Shown here piece after piece: positions 26,074 through 35,126 of a stretch of DNA of 64,000 bases. The DNA lies in the NCBI RefSeq assembly GCF_003815875.1, contig NZ_CP033924.1, positions 1,984,001-2,048,000 of the forward strand, read 5' to 3'. The translations under genes were made by a program, and so were the position numbers. This DNA comes from Chryseobacterium lactis (GTDB lineage Bacteria; Bacteroidota; Bacteroidia; Flavobacteriales; Weeksellaceae). The notes beneath the pieces are model-generated. The model ran no database searches. It was not told the DNA's origin and worked only from the letters and a program-made list of their open reading frames with translations. How positions within the stretch are numbered: the first letter of the stretch is position 1; the number at the start of each line of letters is the position of its first letter.

Positions 26074-26823
26074 ATGAACCCATTATATAATTATTTATTA
26101 AAACTAGCAGACGACAGTTTCATTATGGGACAACGTTTGTCTGCGTGGTGTGGTGAAGGCCCTTATTTGGAGGAAGATATTGCATTAACGAACATTGCGT
26201 TGGATGAACTTGGACAAGCCAATAATTTTTATGTGTATGCTTCAAGAGTTGCTGATAACGGTAAAAATGAGGATGATATTGCATTTTTAAGATACGAACA
26301 CGAATATTTAAATGCACACTGGACAGAGCTTCCTAATGAAGATTATGCACAGACGATCCTTAAAGTATATGTTTTCTCGATATATCAGAAACTGATGTAC
26401 GAAGCACTATCAAATTCTGCAGATGAAGAGCTTTCTGCCATTGCTCAGAAATCATTAAAAGAAGTAAGATATCACTATACTCATACGGCTTCCTGGATGA
26501 AGATTTTCGCTCAGGGAACAGAAGAAAGCCGTCAACGTTTGGAAAAGGCGATCGAAGATATCTGGGAATATACAAAAGGGCTTTTTGCCAAATCAGAAGG
26601 AGAAGAGGATCTTGTTGTTCTGAATATCGTTCCGAATGTTGATGAGCTTTACAAAGAGTTCGTTGCCATTACAGAGAAAGATTTTAAGGAATTTGGATTA
26701 GAATATCCCTCCAATCCATTTATGCAGCCAAAATCCAGAACCGGATATCATACAGAATATTTCGGATTCATTCTTTGTGAACTTCAGTATATGCAGAGAG
26801 CATATCCGGGGTGTACGTGGTAA
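26074..26823 (+). CDS. paaC: Phenylacetyl-CoA epoxidase structural subunit
   Basis: A 249-residue helical protein homologous to PaaA but without a full di-iron site; it forms the heterodimer with PaaA. Typical segments are LADDSFIMGQRLSAWCG and DIALTNIALDELGQA near the N-terminus, and RYHYTHTASWMKI in the middle. The length is normal. Confidence 0.95.
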   Translation: MNPLYNYLLKLADDSFIMGQRLSAWCGEGPYLEEDIALTNIALDELGQANNFYVYASRVADNGKNEDDIAFLRYEHEYLNAHWTELPNEDYAQTILKVYVFSIYQKLMYEALSNSADEELSAIAQKSLKEVRYHYTHTASWMKIFAQGTEESRQRLEKAIEDIWEYTKGLFAKSEGEEDLVVLNIVPNVDELYKEFVAITEKDFKEFGLEYPSNPFMQPKSRTGYHTEYFGFILCELQYMQRAYPGCTW

Positions 26824-26832
26824 ACTCAAATA

Positions 26833-26895
26833 TACCAATATGACAGTTTACCAATGTAATAATGATTGCTAGACTGTTAGATTGTTTAATTGGTA
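26833..26895. repeat. Intercistronic inverted repeat, CCAAT/TGTA type
   Basis: TACCAAT (26833-26839) pairs with ATTGGTA (26889-26895). Weaker inner pairing joins GACAGT with ACTGTT. The phrases CCAATGTAA and ATTGGTACA recur in the gaps before paaG, paaH and the 105-residue gene. Confidence 0.55.
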
Positions 26896-26905
26896 CATTT
26901 TTTAA

Positions 26906-27370
26906 ATGAAAAATCCTTTAGAAATATTAGAAATGGTTCCTGATCCGGAAATTCCGGTAATCAATATTGTGGAACTGGGAATTGTAAGAGAAGCAAAAGT
27001 TACCAGTGAGAATTCTTGTGAAGTGACCATTACTCCTACATATTCTGCTTGTCCTGCAATGTTTACTATTGAAGAAGACATTATTAAAATAATGAAGGAA
27101 AACGGTTGGGATGCCAAGGTTGTCACCAAAATGTTTCCTATATGGACAACAGATTGGTTAACAGATGAGGCAAGAGAAAAACTTCGCGTCTACGGAATTA
27201 CACCTCCTGAAAAAGGAGCAGACGAGAATCATATCGGAAAACCAAAAAAATGTCCGAGATGTGGTTCCGAGCATACCAAACAGATCAGCAGATTCGGGTC
27301 TACCCTGTGTAAGGCTTCTTATCAATGTTTAGACTGTCTGGAGCCGTTTGATTATTTTAAATGTCATTAA
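26906..27370 (+). CDS. paaD: PaaD, Fe-S carrier-type maturation protein
   Basis: A 154-residue protein. The N-terminal MIP18/DUF59 domain (DPEIPVINIVELGIV, and CPAM) is followed by a C-terminal zinc-ribbon-like segment CPRCGSEHTKQIS...CLDC. PaaD is thought to assist iron or Fe-S assembly for the epoxidase and is needed for the pathway in other bacteria. The gene end overlaps the ATG of a 27-codon open frame. Confidence 0.94.
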   Translation: MKNPLEILEMVPDPEIPVINIVELGIVREAKVTSENSCEVTITPTYSACPAMFTIEEDIIKIMKENGWDAKVVTKMFPIWTTDWLTDEAREKLRVYGITPPEKGADENHIGKPKKCPRCGSEHTKQISRFGSTLCKASYQCLDCLEPFDYFKCH

Positions 27371-27444
27371 AAAAGATACGACGAGTTTTGTCGTTAGTAG
27401 CACTTAGTTTTGCTTCAGTATCATTTCTTAATGATCTTATTTAA
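27361..27444 (+). pseudogene. 27-codon frame resembling a stand-alone signal peptide
   Basis: The frame starts inside the paaD stop region and encodes MSLKKIRRVLSLVALSFASV plus seven residues: a basic start and a hydrophobic core, but no mature protein. It may be the 5' remnant of an exported-protein gene that once followed paaD and was replaced by the beta-helix gene. Chance cannot be excluded. Confidence 0.3.
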
Positions 27445-27468
27445 AATAATCAACACAAAAAATTAATT

Positions 27469-29301
27469 ATGACAAATTGTAACAGTCAGAAGTTTCCTTC
27501 AACATGTCAGGAATCTACTCTTGTTAAAACATTTCACAATACCGGAGAAGTTATCCGTTATCAGGAAATAGATTCTATTAATGCCAGCTTACTAGATGGT
27601 GTTGTTCTGAAACAAGAAAATGGGAAATATTATAAAGCCATTTATACAGAGAATACTATTAATATAGAATGGTACAGATGTACTTATCCCACTGATTTAA
27701 CAAATGGAACCGGAGATAAAGTGATGCTAACTAAAGCAATTAATACTGCAGCATATTTAGGAGCGACTTTAAGATTTGATGCAAAAGAGTATATTATTAA
27801 TGAGCAATTAAGTTTTACAGGTCTTTCCTGCTTCAAACTTTTGGGAGATAAGCAGCATACAACTATTAAGTCAGATAGTAAGCAACGTTTTAGTTCCTAT
27901 TTTTTTCATTTCACAAATTGTAAGAATTTTATTATTGAAGGAATAACCTTTGACCTTAATAAAAGAAATTTGCAGGTTTATACCGCTGGGGACTACAATG
28001 CACAAAGTGAAATATTAAGAGATTTTAATGGAGGGATATATATATTAAACTCGATCGATTCTACAGATATAGAAATTAATGAATGTTGCTTTATTGATCT
28101 ATATACTAGAGCGGTACAGTTTTATAACTGTGAGGGAAATATAAAAATTTCTAATAATTTTTTTGAAAGCGGTGTACAGTCACAAATGTTCAGAATGGAA
28201 CATTTAGGACTTACACAATCCCATAATGCAAACTTTATGGTTGAAAATAATGTTTTTAAAAATGCACCAAATTTAGATTCATCAAAAGCTCCTTGCGGAA
28301 TATTTGCATTTGATTGTGGATATTATGGATCAGTTCTGGTTAAGGGAAACTATTTTGAATATTGTGGAAGGGATAATACTGGACATCATAGATTATATGC
28401 TATAGACTTTTATGATAATGTAAACAATTTTATTATAAATAGTAATATTTTTAGAAATACAACATGGGGAGCTATCAGGTTTGATGGAACTAAGAAAAAT
28501 GGTATTATTTCAGACAATTATATTCATCAGTTAATTGCAGATGACAGTGGAGTTATTAATTCTTCATCCAGGGTAACATTAGACCTTCCTAAAGAATTTA
28601 AAAATATCTCGATTAATAATAATATCATAGAAACATCTGATGAAAGGACTTATGGAATTTTAGTTCAGTCACATGAAGATGAGATCAAAGTTGATAATAT
28701 CAATATACAAAACAATAATTTTAACAATGTGAGAACAGCGGTCACCATTGGAGGGAATATAAATAATATAAATATTTCCAATAACTGTGCTTCCAATGTA
28801 CATGCTGCAGCAATAGAGTATGCAGCTTATTCAAACACAATTACAACTAATCCAGATGGGAGTACAACGACAACCAAAAGGCTTACTTCTGCATTGGGAA
28901 ATGCATTGATTAGTAACAATAATTTCCAATCTGCAATTCACGGGGATTCTTTTGTGGGAATATCAATAAAAAGTTATACCCCAACGGAAGGAGAAGTTGA
29001 AAGAGTAAATGAGCTTACCAAAAGATTTGTTATTTCCAATAATTTAATTTACGGAAATGGGAGTAATTTCGGTGTCGTCGTCGATATTACAACTGCTACT
29101 ATTCCTTATGGAACTTCATTAGATGGAAAAGTGACCGTATCTGGCAATGAAGTAAGTAATGTTAAAAGCGGACTTTATTTGAGATGTAAAAATACGATTG
29201 CAAAAGATAATATTTTGTTTAAATGTAGTGTATTGCCTATTGTGGAAGATCCGGGAGCCAATATAAAGCTTAATAATTATTATAATAACAATCCTATATA
29301 A
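27469..29301 (+). CDS. Right-handed beta-helix (pectate-lyase-like) protein
   Basis: A 610-residue protein without a classical signal peptide. From about residue 85 it has repeated short Asn-rich rungs (NINISNN, FIIEGITFDLN, VENNVFKNAPN, ISNNLIYGNG), the signature of parallel beta-helix carbohydrate-binding or -cleaving proteins and phage tailspikes. The N-terminal 75 residues form a separate segment. The AT content and Asn/Ile bias are higher than in the surrounding paa genes. It interrupts the operon between paaD and paaG, so transfer is likely. No enzymatic residues can be assigned. Confidence 0.75.
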   Translation: MTNCNSQKFPSTCQESTLVKTFHNTGEVIRYQEIDSINASLLDGVVLKQENGKYYKAIYTENTINIEWYRCTYPTDLTNGTGDKVMLTKAINTAAYLGATLRFDAKEYIINEQLSFTGLSCFKLLGDKQHTTIKSDSKQRFSSYFFHFTNCKNFIIEGITFDLNKRNLQVYTAGDYNAQSEILRDFNGGIYILNSIDSTDIEINECCFIDLYTRAVQFYNCEGNIKISNNFFESGVQSQMFRMEHLGLTQSHNANFMVENNVFKNAPNLDSSKAPCGIFAFDCGYYGSVLVKGNYFEYCGRDNTGHHRLYAIDFYDNVNNFIINSNIFRNTTWGAIRFDGTKKNGIISDNYIHQLIADDSGVINSSSRVTLDLPKEFKNISINNNIIETSDERTYGILVQSHEDEIKVDNINIQNNNFNNVRTAVTIGGNINNINISNNCASNVHAAAIEYAAYSNTITTNPDGSTTTTKRLTSALGNALISNNNFQSAIHGDSFVGISIKSYTPTEGEVERVNELTKRFVISNNLIYGNGSNFGVVVDITTATIPYGTSLDGKVTVSGNEVSNVKSGLYLRCKNTIAKDNILFKCSVLPIVEDPGANIKLNNYYNNNPI

Positions 29302-29364
29302 TACTGATCGAAGTAAGGTTTTTACTATAAATCATTTACCATATAAATAATACATACAGTAATG

Positions 29365-29460
29365 AAATCATGTAACAGTCTACTAATGAAACTTAGGATT
29401 ATGTAACACATAACGATGGCATTGCCACATTGTTAAATTCGTAGACTGCTACATTGATTT
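29365..29460. repeat. Intercistronic inverted repeat before paaG
   Basis: A 23-nt arm (29365-29387, containing TGTAACAGTCTACTAAT) pairs with a 24-nt arm (29437-29460) with two mismatches and one gap. The loop of about 49 nt contains further CATTGTTAAATT-like phrases. It fills the 200-nt gap between the beta-helix gene and paaG. Confidence 0.75.
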
Positions 29461-29501
29461 ATATTATTAAATTAGTGCATTGTTAAATAAAATAAAAAAC
29501 T

Positions 29502-30302
29502 ATGTATACACAACTCGATATTGAAACGCATTTTGACGGGAAGCTTAAAATCGCATACCTTAATCAGCCTGAAACGATGAATGCCCTTACTAAGCCTGCT
29601 TTATCAGACTTAAAAGACTTTATTAAAGAATGTAGCGAAGACGAAACAGTAAGATGTGTGGCTATTTCCGGAAGAGGAAGAGCGTTTTGCTCCGGTCAGA
29701 ATCTGGATGAAGCATTCGTGACAGGAAAGGAACACCACGATCATGATATTATCAGAAAGATTGTTGTGGATTATTATAATCCGTTGGTTACAGAAGTTAC
29801 CCGTTGCAAAAAACCTGTCATTGCTTTGGTGAACGGACCTGCAGTTGGTGCCGGGGCTATGTTGGCTTTAATCTGTGATTTCGTATTGGCAAATAACAAA
29901 GCGTATTTTGCGCAGGCGTTTTCAAATATCGGTTTGATCCCTGATACAGGTGGGACATATTTCTTACCGAAACTTTTAGGTAGACAATTGGCCAATTATT
30001 TAGCTTTCACCGGTAAGAAATTATCGGCTGAAGAATCTAAATCTTATGGTCTTGTTGCTGAAGTTTTCAGTGAAGAAGAATTCGGACCAAAGTCAATGGA
30101 AATTCTTGAGAAAATGTCGAATATGCCAACCGCAGCGCTTAAGCTTACGAAAAAAGCTTTCGCACATTCTTATACCAACACCTTGAAAGAACAGCTTGAA
30201 CTGGAAGGTGACTTACAACAGGAGGCTGCCGAAACAGAAGATTTCATCGAAGGGGTAAATGCATTTTTACAGAAAAGAAAACCTGATTATAAAGGAAAAT
30301 AA
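29502..30302 (+). CDS. paaG: Epoxyphenylacetyl-CoA isomerase
   Basis: A 266-residue crotonase-fold protein that converts the ring epoxide into the seven-membered oxepin-CoA. The oxyanion loop is GRAFCSGQNLD. The catalytic region reads FSNIGLIPDTGGT: the hydratase glutamates are absent, and the Asp after GLIP is the residue expected in PaaG. It is the seventh recognised pathway gene, in operon order. Confidence 0.92.
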   Translation: MYTQLDIETHFDGKLKIAYLNQPETMNALTKPALSDLKDFIKECSEDETVRCVAISGRGRAFCSGQNLDEAFVTGKEHHDHDIIRKIVVDYYNPLVTEVTRCKKPVIALVNGPAVGAGAMLALICDFVLANNKAYFAQAFSNIGLIPDTGGTYFLPKLLGRQLANYLAFTGKKLSAEESKSYGLVAEVFSEEEFGPKSMEILEKMSNMPTAALKLTKKAFAHSYTNTLKEQLELEGDLQQEAAETEDFIEGVNAFLQKRKPDYKGK

Positions 30303-30305
30303 GAT

Positions 30306-30416
30306 TAATATAACAATTTATCAATGTAGCAGTTTACCAATAAAAACAGATGCTTTTGCAAAATTTAATTTTTTGACAAAATTGTTACATTGGTAAGCTG
30401 ATACATTGTTACATTA
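30306..30416. repeat. Intercistronic inverted repeat with 8-nt bulge
   Basis: The right arm (30389-30416, ATTGGTAAGCTGATACATTG onward) pairs with the left arm (30306-30341) at 25 of 28 positions. The left arm carries an 8-nt insertion (ATGTAGCA). It occupies nearly all of the paaG-paaH gap. Confidence 0.75.
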
Positions 30417-30427
30417 CTTTTTAGACT

Positions 30428-31558
30428 ATGAATATTGGAATTATTGGTGCAGGAACGATGGGAATTGGAATTGCCCAGGTCGCTGCCACCGCAGGATGCA
30501 AAGTTGTTGTATTTGATGCAAATGCTCCACAAATTGATAAAGCGATTTCAGGGTTAGAGAAAACCCTTCAGAAATTAGCTGAAAAAGGCAAAATTTCTCA
30601 GGAAAAAGCCTCAGAAATCAGAAATAATATCAGTAAAGGTGAAGCATTAAAGGATTTAAAAGATTCTGATTTAGTGATCGAAGCGATCATTGAAAATAAA
30701 GAAATCAAAACCAAAGTGTTTACAGAACTGGAGACTTATGTTTCAGAAAGCTGCGTTATCGGTTCCAATACATCATCCATTTCTATCACCTCTCTTGGTG
30801 CAGAACTCAAGAAGCCGGAGCGTTTCATCGGAATTCACTTTTTCAATCCGGCTCCGTTAATGCCTTTAGTGGAAGTAATTCCATCTTTATTAACAGAAAA
30901 AACTTTAGCAGAGAAAATATATAACCTCATGAAAGAGTGGGGGAAAACACCGGTTATCGCAAAAGATATTCCGGGGTTTATTGTTAATAGAATTGCCCGT
31001 CCATATTATGGTGAAGCCCTTCGGATTGTTGAAGAAAACATTGCCACACCGGAACAGGTGGATGAGGCGATGAGAACAATTGGGAACTTTAAAATGGGAC
31101 CTTTTGAATTGATGGATTTAATTGGAATAGATGTAAATTTTGCCGTAACAACAACTGTTTACAAAGATTATTTCTACGATCCTAAATATAAGCCGTCTTT
31201 ACTTCAGCAAAGAATGTCCGAAGCCAAACTTCACGGAAGAAAAACAGGAAAAGGGTTCTATGATTATAATGAAGGAGCTGTGAAACCTGAAGCACAGAAA
31301 GATGATGCCTTGTATCAACAGATCTTTTTAAGAATTATTTCCATGCTGATCAACGAAGCGGTGGAAGCCAAAAGACTAGGTATTGCCAATGATGACGATA
31401 TTGAATTGGCAATGCAGAAGGGAGTAAATTATCCAAAAGGATTATTAGGCTGGGGACAGGAAATCGGGTATTCAAAAATCTCTGAAACCTTGCAGAACCT
31501 TTACAACGAATATCAGGAAGAAAGGTACAAACAAAGCCCTTTACTTCGTAAACTATAA
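30428..31558 (+). CDS. paaH: 3-hydroxyacyl-CoA dehydrogenase
   Basis: A 376-residue NAD-dependent dehydrogenase that oxidises 3-hydroxyadipyl-CoA late in the pathway. The Rossmann motif IGAGTMGIGIA is at the N-terminus, and GIHFFNPAPLMPLVE carries the catalytic His and dyad context. The C-terminal 3HCDH domain is duplicated in part (GNFKMGPFELMDLIG; ANDDDIELAMQKG). It is shorter than the ~475-residue E. coli PaaH but complete for both domains. Confidence 0.92.
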   Translation: MNIGIIGAGTMGIGIAQVAATAGCKVVVFDANAPQIDKAISGLEKTLQKLAEKGKISQEKASEIRNNISKGEALKDLKDSDLVIEAIIENKEIKTKVFTELETYVSESCVIGSNTSSISITSLGAELKKPERFIGIHFFNPAPLMPLVEVIPSLLTEKTLAEKIYNLMKEWGKTPVIAKDIPGFIVNRIARPYYGEALRIVEENIATPEQVDEAMRTIGNFKMGPFELMDLIGIDVNFAVTTTVYKDYFYDPKYKPSLLQQRMSEAKLHGRKTGKGFYDYNEGAVKPEAQKDDALYQQIFLRIISMLINEAVEAKRLGIANDDDIELAMQKGVNYPKGLLGWGQEIGYSKISETLQNLYNEYQEERYKQSPLLRKL

Positions 31559-31566
31559 TAAAATAT

Positions 31567-31632
31567 ACCAATCTATCAGTTTACCAATACTGAACTTATC
31601 AAAGTATTTTATTAGTAAACTGATAGATTGAT
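31567..31632. repeat. Intercistronic inverted repeat, 22-bp arms
   Basis: A 22-nt arm (31567-31588, containing CTATCAGTTTACCAAT) pairs with 31611-31632 at 20 of 22 positions around a 22-nt loop. It occupies the whole gap between paaH and the 105-residue gene and is the cleanest member of the series. Confidence 0.85.
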
Positions 31633-31641
31633 AATTAAAAG

Positions 31642-31959
31642 ATGAATATAGAAGAATTCAGAGCAGAACTGGAAACACGGCTTTTAATTGAGAAACAGTA
31701 TTTGGCTCAGGAAGCTTCTTCCATAGAAGATAGTCAAGAAAGACTTGAATTGCTGGGGAAGTTTAATGAAAAATACAGAACGTTAATTCAAAGACTGGCC
31801 AATGAAAGTGGAATTGATTTAAACGCAATCTATGAAGGAGAAAATAGCTCTGGTAATTCCAATACTCATCTTTCATATGAACAGGTGATTCTTGGTAAAA
31901 CCATGAGTGTTTACGACAAATTATCCGATGAATTATATGAAGAAATAACAAACGTATGA
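31642..31959 (+). CDS. Hypothetical 105-residue protein in paa operon
   Basis: A small acidic helical protein without signal or membrane segments; not recognised. Its stop overlaps the paaI start (ATGA), so its translation is coupled to the thioesterase. The N-terminal half (MNIEEFRAELETRLLIEKQY) looks like a long amphipathic helix. It could be a partner of a neighbouring enzyme, but there is no direct evidence. Confidence 0.7.
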   Translation: MNIEEFRAELETRLLIEKQYLAQEASSIEDSQERLELLGKFNEKYRTLIQRLANESGIDLNAIYEGENSSGNSNTHLSYEQVILGKTMSVYDKLSDELYEEITNV

Positions 31960-32381
31960 TAGAAGAAATGAATCCAAGACAAGTTGCAGATTATATGTTC
32001 AATCAGGATTATTTTTCCCAATGGATGAATATCAGAATGATTGAGGTAAAGGAAAATTATTGTTTACTGGAAATGCCTATCAAGAAAGATATGCTGAATG
32101 GTTTAAAAACTGTTCATGGTGGGGTTACCTTTGCTTTTGCAGATTCTGCACTGGCATTTTCTTCTAATAATACAGGAGATGCCGCCGTAGCTTTGAACTG
32201 TGTTATCAATTTTACCAAAGCTGGAAAAGAAGGCGATGTTTTCAGAGCTGAAAGTATACTGGTTAACGATACCAGAAAAACAGCAGTTTATGATATAAAA
32301 ATTACCAATCAGAATAATGAACTGGTTGCAAAATTTGTTGGAACTGTCTATAAAATTGGAAAAAAAGTGACTGATCTTTAA
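31956..32381 (+). CDS. paaI: Hydroxyphenylacetyl-CoA thioesterase PaaI
   Basis: A 141-residue hotdog-fold thioesterase. The family motif LKTVHGGVTFAFADSALAF carries the HGG turn and the catalytic Asp, followed by CVINFTKAGKEGDVF. PaaI releases CoA from dead-end pathway thioesters. Its start overlaps the upstream gene by 4 nt. Confidence 0.93.
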   Translation: MIEEMNPRQVADYMFNQDYFSQWMNIRMIEVKENYCLLEMPIKKDMLNGLKTVHGGVTFAFADSALAFSSNNTGDAAVALNCVINFTKAGKEGDVFRAESILVNDTRKTAVYDIKITNQNNELVAKFVGTVYKIGKKVTDL

Positions 32382-32395
32382 TAAAATTTTAAAAG

Positions 32396-33103
32396 ATGAT
32401 TAAAAAAATATCCTTTCTTGTTTTGGTGTTAACAATACTGAATGCATGTATTTCAAATAGAAATTTGAAGAATGAATTGAAAGATATTTATTATTGGGAT
32501 CAGATCTATCGCGAATATTTTGATGATTCCACTTCTGCTAAAAGAAAATCAGAGATTAAAAATGAACTTTTTAAAAAAGGTGTTGATACTGCCAAAATAA
32601 ACTGGAAATTAGTTGTAGAAAAAGACAGTGCAAATATTATTAAAGTAGAAAAAATCATTGCTGAATATGGGTATCCTGGGAAAAGCATGGTCGGAAAACC
32701 GGAAAATAAAGCGGTATGGTTGGTAATACAACATTCCAAGAAAATAGGGAAATACCTTCCTTTAATTAAAGAAGCCGGAAAAAAGAAAGAAATCCCATTC
32801 AGGCAAGTGGCAACGATGGAAGACCGATATTTAATGGATCAGGGAAAAGAACAGATTTATGGAAGCCAGGGATATGGAAGTTTTTGGAGTGAAGAGGGGA
32901 AAGATTATAGAACAGAATATATCTGGCCCATCAAAGATCCGGAAAATGTAAATAAAAAAAGAAAAGAAGCTGGTTTTACCAATACAATAGAAGAATACGG
33001 AAAAGAAATTTATGGGAAAGATTTTGTATATAAGGTGTATACATTAGATGATGTGAAAAATAACAAGATAGAAATAAAGGAAGGGAAGCATCCGAATCAC
33101 TGA
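32396..33103 (+). CDS. DUF6624-like lipoprotein, copy 1
   Basis: A 235-residue protein with a lipoprotein signal (LTILNACIS, Cys near residue 18). Conserved segments are IIAEYGYPGKSMVGKP, VIQHSKK, MEDRYLMDQGKEQIYGSQG and WPIKDPENVNKKRKEAGF, which match my recollection of DUF6624. No function is established. It lies 14 nt after paaI and is followed by a paralogue. Confidence 0.75.
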   Translation: MIKKISFLVLVLTILNACISNRNLKNELKDIYYWDQIYREYFDDSTSAKRKSEIKNELFKKGVDTAKINWKLVVEKDSANIIKVEKIIAEYGYPGKSMVGKPENKAVWLVIQHSKKIGKYLPLIKEAGKKKEIPFRQVATMEDRYLMDQGKEQIYGSQGYGSFWSEEGKDYRTEYIWPIKDPENVNKKRKEAGFTNTIEEYGKEIYGKDFVYKVYTLDDVKNNKIEIKEGKHPNH

Positions 33104-33162
33104 TAATAAATTGTTTTAAAAATAGAGTAGGGCTCAAATATACATTATACTAATAACCAATT

Positions 33163-33861
33163 ATGCAAAAAATATTGTTACTGCTTTCAGGATTATCATT
33201 AGGGCTTATCAATGCCCAACAGCAGAAATTCAATGAAAACCTGAAGAAGGAACTGGACGAGATCATGAAGGTGGATCAAGGGTACAGAATGCTTTTTGAC
33301 TCCGAAATAACCCCGGAGAAAAAAAGCCAGATTCTGAAAGATCTGAATATTGACAGTGATGAGTTTGAAAGGAAAGGATGGGACTTGGTAGCTGAGCATG
33401 ATACTCTGAATATAAAGAGAATAGAAAGTATTATTTCTCAATACGGTTATCCAGGAAAAACACTGGTGGGTGAGCCTACCAATCATGCCGCCTGGTACGT
33501 AATTCAGCATTCAACCAAAATTGCAAAATATTTTCCGCTCATCAAAGAAGCCGGAGAAAAGAAGGAAATTCCTTTTACGTGGGTTGCCATGATGGAAGAC
33601 CGATATCTGATGAATGACAACAGAGAGCAGATCTATGGAACACAGGGAAAGGGCGAAATGACAAAGGATAAAGATGGGAAACAGGTCTTCGTTAATTTCG
33701 TATGGCCTATAAAAGATCCTGAAAATGTTAACAAAAGAAGAAAAGAAGCAGGATTTGACTCTACCATTGAAGAAATTGCCAAAAGAATGTTTGGAAAAGA
33801 CTTCATATATAAACCCTATACTTTAAAACAAGTCTTAGAATTAAAGAATAAAAATAAATAG
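33163..33861 (+). CDS. DUF6624-like exported protein, copy 2
   Basis: A 232-residue paralogue of the gene at 32396, with all the same conserved blocks (YGYPGKTLVGEP, MMEDRYLMND, QIYGTQG, WPIKDPENVNKRRKEAGF). Its signal peptide ends LINAQQ and has no lipobox Cys, so the two copies probably differ in location: one lipid anchored, one free. They arose by tandem duplication within the operon. Confidence 0.75.
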   Translation: MQKILLLLSGLSLGLINAQQQKFNENLKKELDEIMKVDQGYRMLFDSEITPEKKSQILKDLNIDSDEFERKGWDLVAEHDTLNIKRIESIISQYGYPGKTLVGEPTNHAAWYVIQHSTKIAKYFPLIKEAGEKKEIPFTWVAMMEDRYLMNDNREQIYGTQGKGEMTKDKDGKQVFVNFVWPIKDPENVNKRRKEAGFDSTIEEIAKRMFGKDFIYKPYTLKQVLELKNKNK

Positions 33862-33867
33862 AAAAGC

Positions 33868-33897
33868 GAGTGAGATAGCTTGCAAATTATCTCATTC
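33868..33897. repeat. Intercistronic inverted repeat before paaJ
   Basis: GAGTGAGATA (33868-33877) pairs 9/10 with TATCTCATTC (33888-33897) over a 10-nt loop; an AATTTTCAAATT phrase follows. Both phrases recur in the paaJ-paaY gap. Confidence 0.7.
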
Positions 33898-33918
33898 TCC
33901 AATTTTCAAATTAAAATT

Positions 33919-35124
33919 ATGAACAACGTATACATCATAGACTATGTCAGAACTCCCATCTCAAAACTACAGGGAGGATTATCAGAAGTAAGAGCAGATG
34001 ACCTGGCTGCTATTGTTATCAAAGAAGTGGTGGCAAGAAATCCAAATGTTCCTGTTGAAGAAATTGAGGACGTTATTTTTGGATGTGCGAACCAGGCAGG
34101 TGAAGATAACAGAAATGTAGCGAGAATGGGTCTTTTATTAGCTGGGCTTCCTTATAAAATAGGAGGTGAGACCGTAAACAGACTTTGTGCATCGGGAATG
34201 TCTGCTGTAGCTAATGCTTTTCGTTCGATTGCTGCAGGTGAAGGTGAAATTTATATTGCAGGTGGAGTAGAACATATGACACGTTCTCCATATGTAATGT
34301 CAAAACCTAGTGCAGCTTTCGGAAGAGACAGCCAGATGTATGATACTACTTTCGGATGGCGTTTTATCAACCCTAAAATGAAAGAGATGTATGGTGTTGA
34401 CGGTATGGGTGAAACTGCAGAAAATCTTGCAGACATGCACCAGATCAACAGAGAGGATCAAGATAAATTTGCCCTTTGGTCTCAGCAGAAAGCTACAAAA
34501 GCGCAGGAAAGCGGAAGATTGGCTGAAGAAATTGTAAACGTTGAAATTCCACAGAGAAAAGGAGATCCCATCGTCTTTGATAAAGATGAATTTATTAAGC
34601 CTACATCTTCTATGGAAGGTTTAGGGAAACTTCGTCCTGCATTCAGAAAAGAAGGAACGGTAACGGCAGGAAATGCCTCGGGAATGAACGACGGCGCTGC
34701 TGCATTGATCTTAGCAAGTGAAGAAGCTGTTAAAAAATATGGTTTAAAACCTAAAGCTAAAATCTTAGGCTCTTCCGTAGCAGGTGTTGAACCAAGAATC
34801 ATGGGGATCGGACCTGTAGAAGCTACTCAAAAATTATTGAAAAGATTAGACCTTTCTTTAGAAGATATGGACATTATCGAATTAAACGAAGCATTTGCTG
34901 CACAGGCTCTGGCCGTAACAAGAAGCTTAGGATTAAAAGATGATGACGCAAGAATAAACCCTAACGGTGGAGCTATTGCAATCGGACACCCACTGGGAGT
35001 TTCCGGAGCAAGAATTATAGGTTCTGCAGCGATGGAGCTTCAGAAACAAGATAAAAAATATGCATTGTGTACCCTTTGTATCGGTGTCGGACAAGGCTAT
35101 GCAATGGTTATCGAAAAAGCATAA
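33919..35124 (+). CDS. paaJ: 3-oxoadipyl-CoA thiolase
   Basis: A 401-residue thiolase that cleaves 3-oxoadipyl-CoA (and probably the dehydro form) to acetyl-CoA and succinyl-CoA. The acylated Cys lies in NRLCASGMSA, the catalytic His in GGAIAIGHPLGVSGAR and the second Cys in CTLCIGVGQG. The ATG at 33919 gives the usual N-terminus (MNNVYIIDYVRTPI); upstream in-frame codons lie in the repeat. Confidence 0.94.
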   Translation: MNNVYIIDYVRTPISKLQGGLSEVRADDLAAIVIKEVVARNPNVPVEEIEDVIFGCANQAGEDNRNVARMGLLLAGLPYKIGGETVNRLCASGMSAVANAFRSIAAGEGEIYIAGGVEHMTRSPYVMSKPSAAFGRDSQMYDTTFGWRFINPKMKEMYGVDGMGETAENLADMHQINREDQDKFALWSQQKATKAQESGRLAEEIVNVEIPQRKGDPIVFDKDEFIKPTSSMEGLGKLRPAFRKEGTVTAGNASGMNDGAAALILASEEAVKKYGLKPKAKILGSSVAGVEPRIMGIGPVEATQKLLKRLDLSLEDMDIIELNEAFAAQALAVTRSLGLKDDDARINPNGGAIAIGHPLGVSGARIIGSAAMELQKQDKKYALCTLCIGVGQGYAMVIEKA

Positions 35125-35126
35125 TC

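Noticed and set aside
27469..29301. Prophage island suggested by the beta-helix protein
   Set aside because: No integrase, capsid, portal or tail genes are nearby; the flanking genes are all paa genes.
33880..33918. Longer PaaJ start at an upstream TTG
   Set aside because: The added residues come from the AATTTTCAAATT repeat; thiolases begin at MNNVYIIDYVRTPI.
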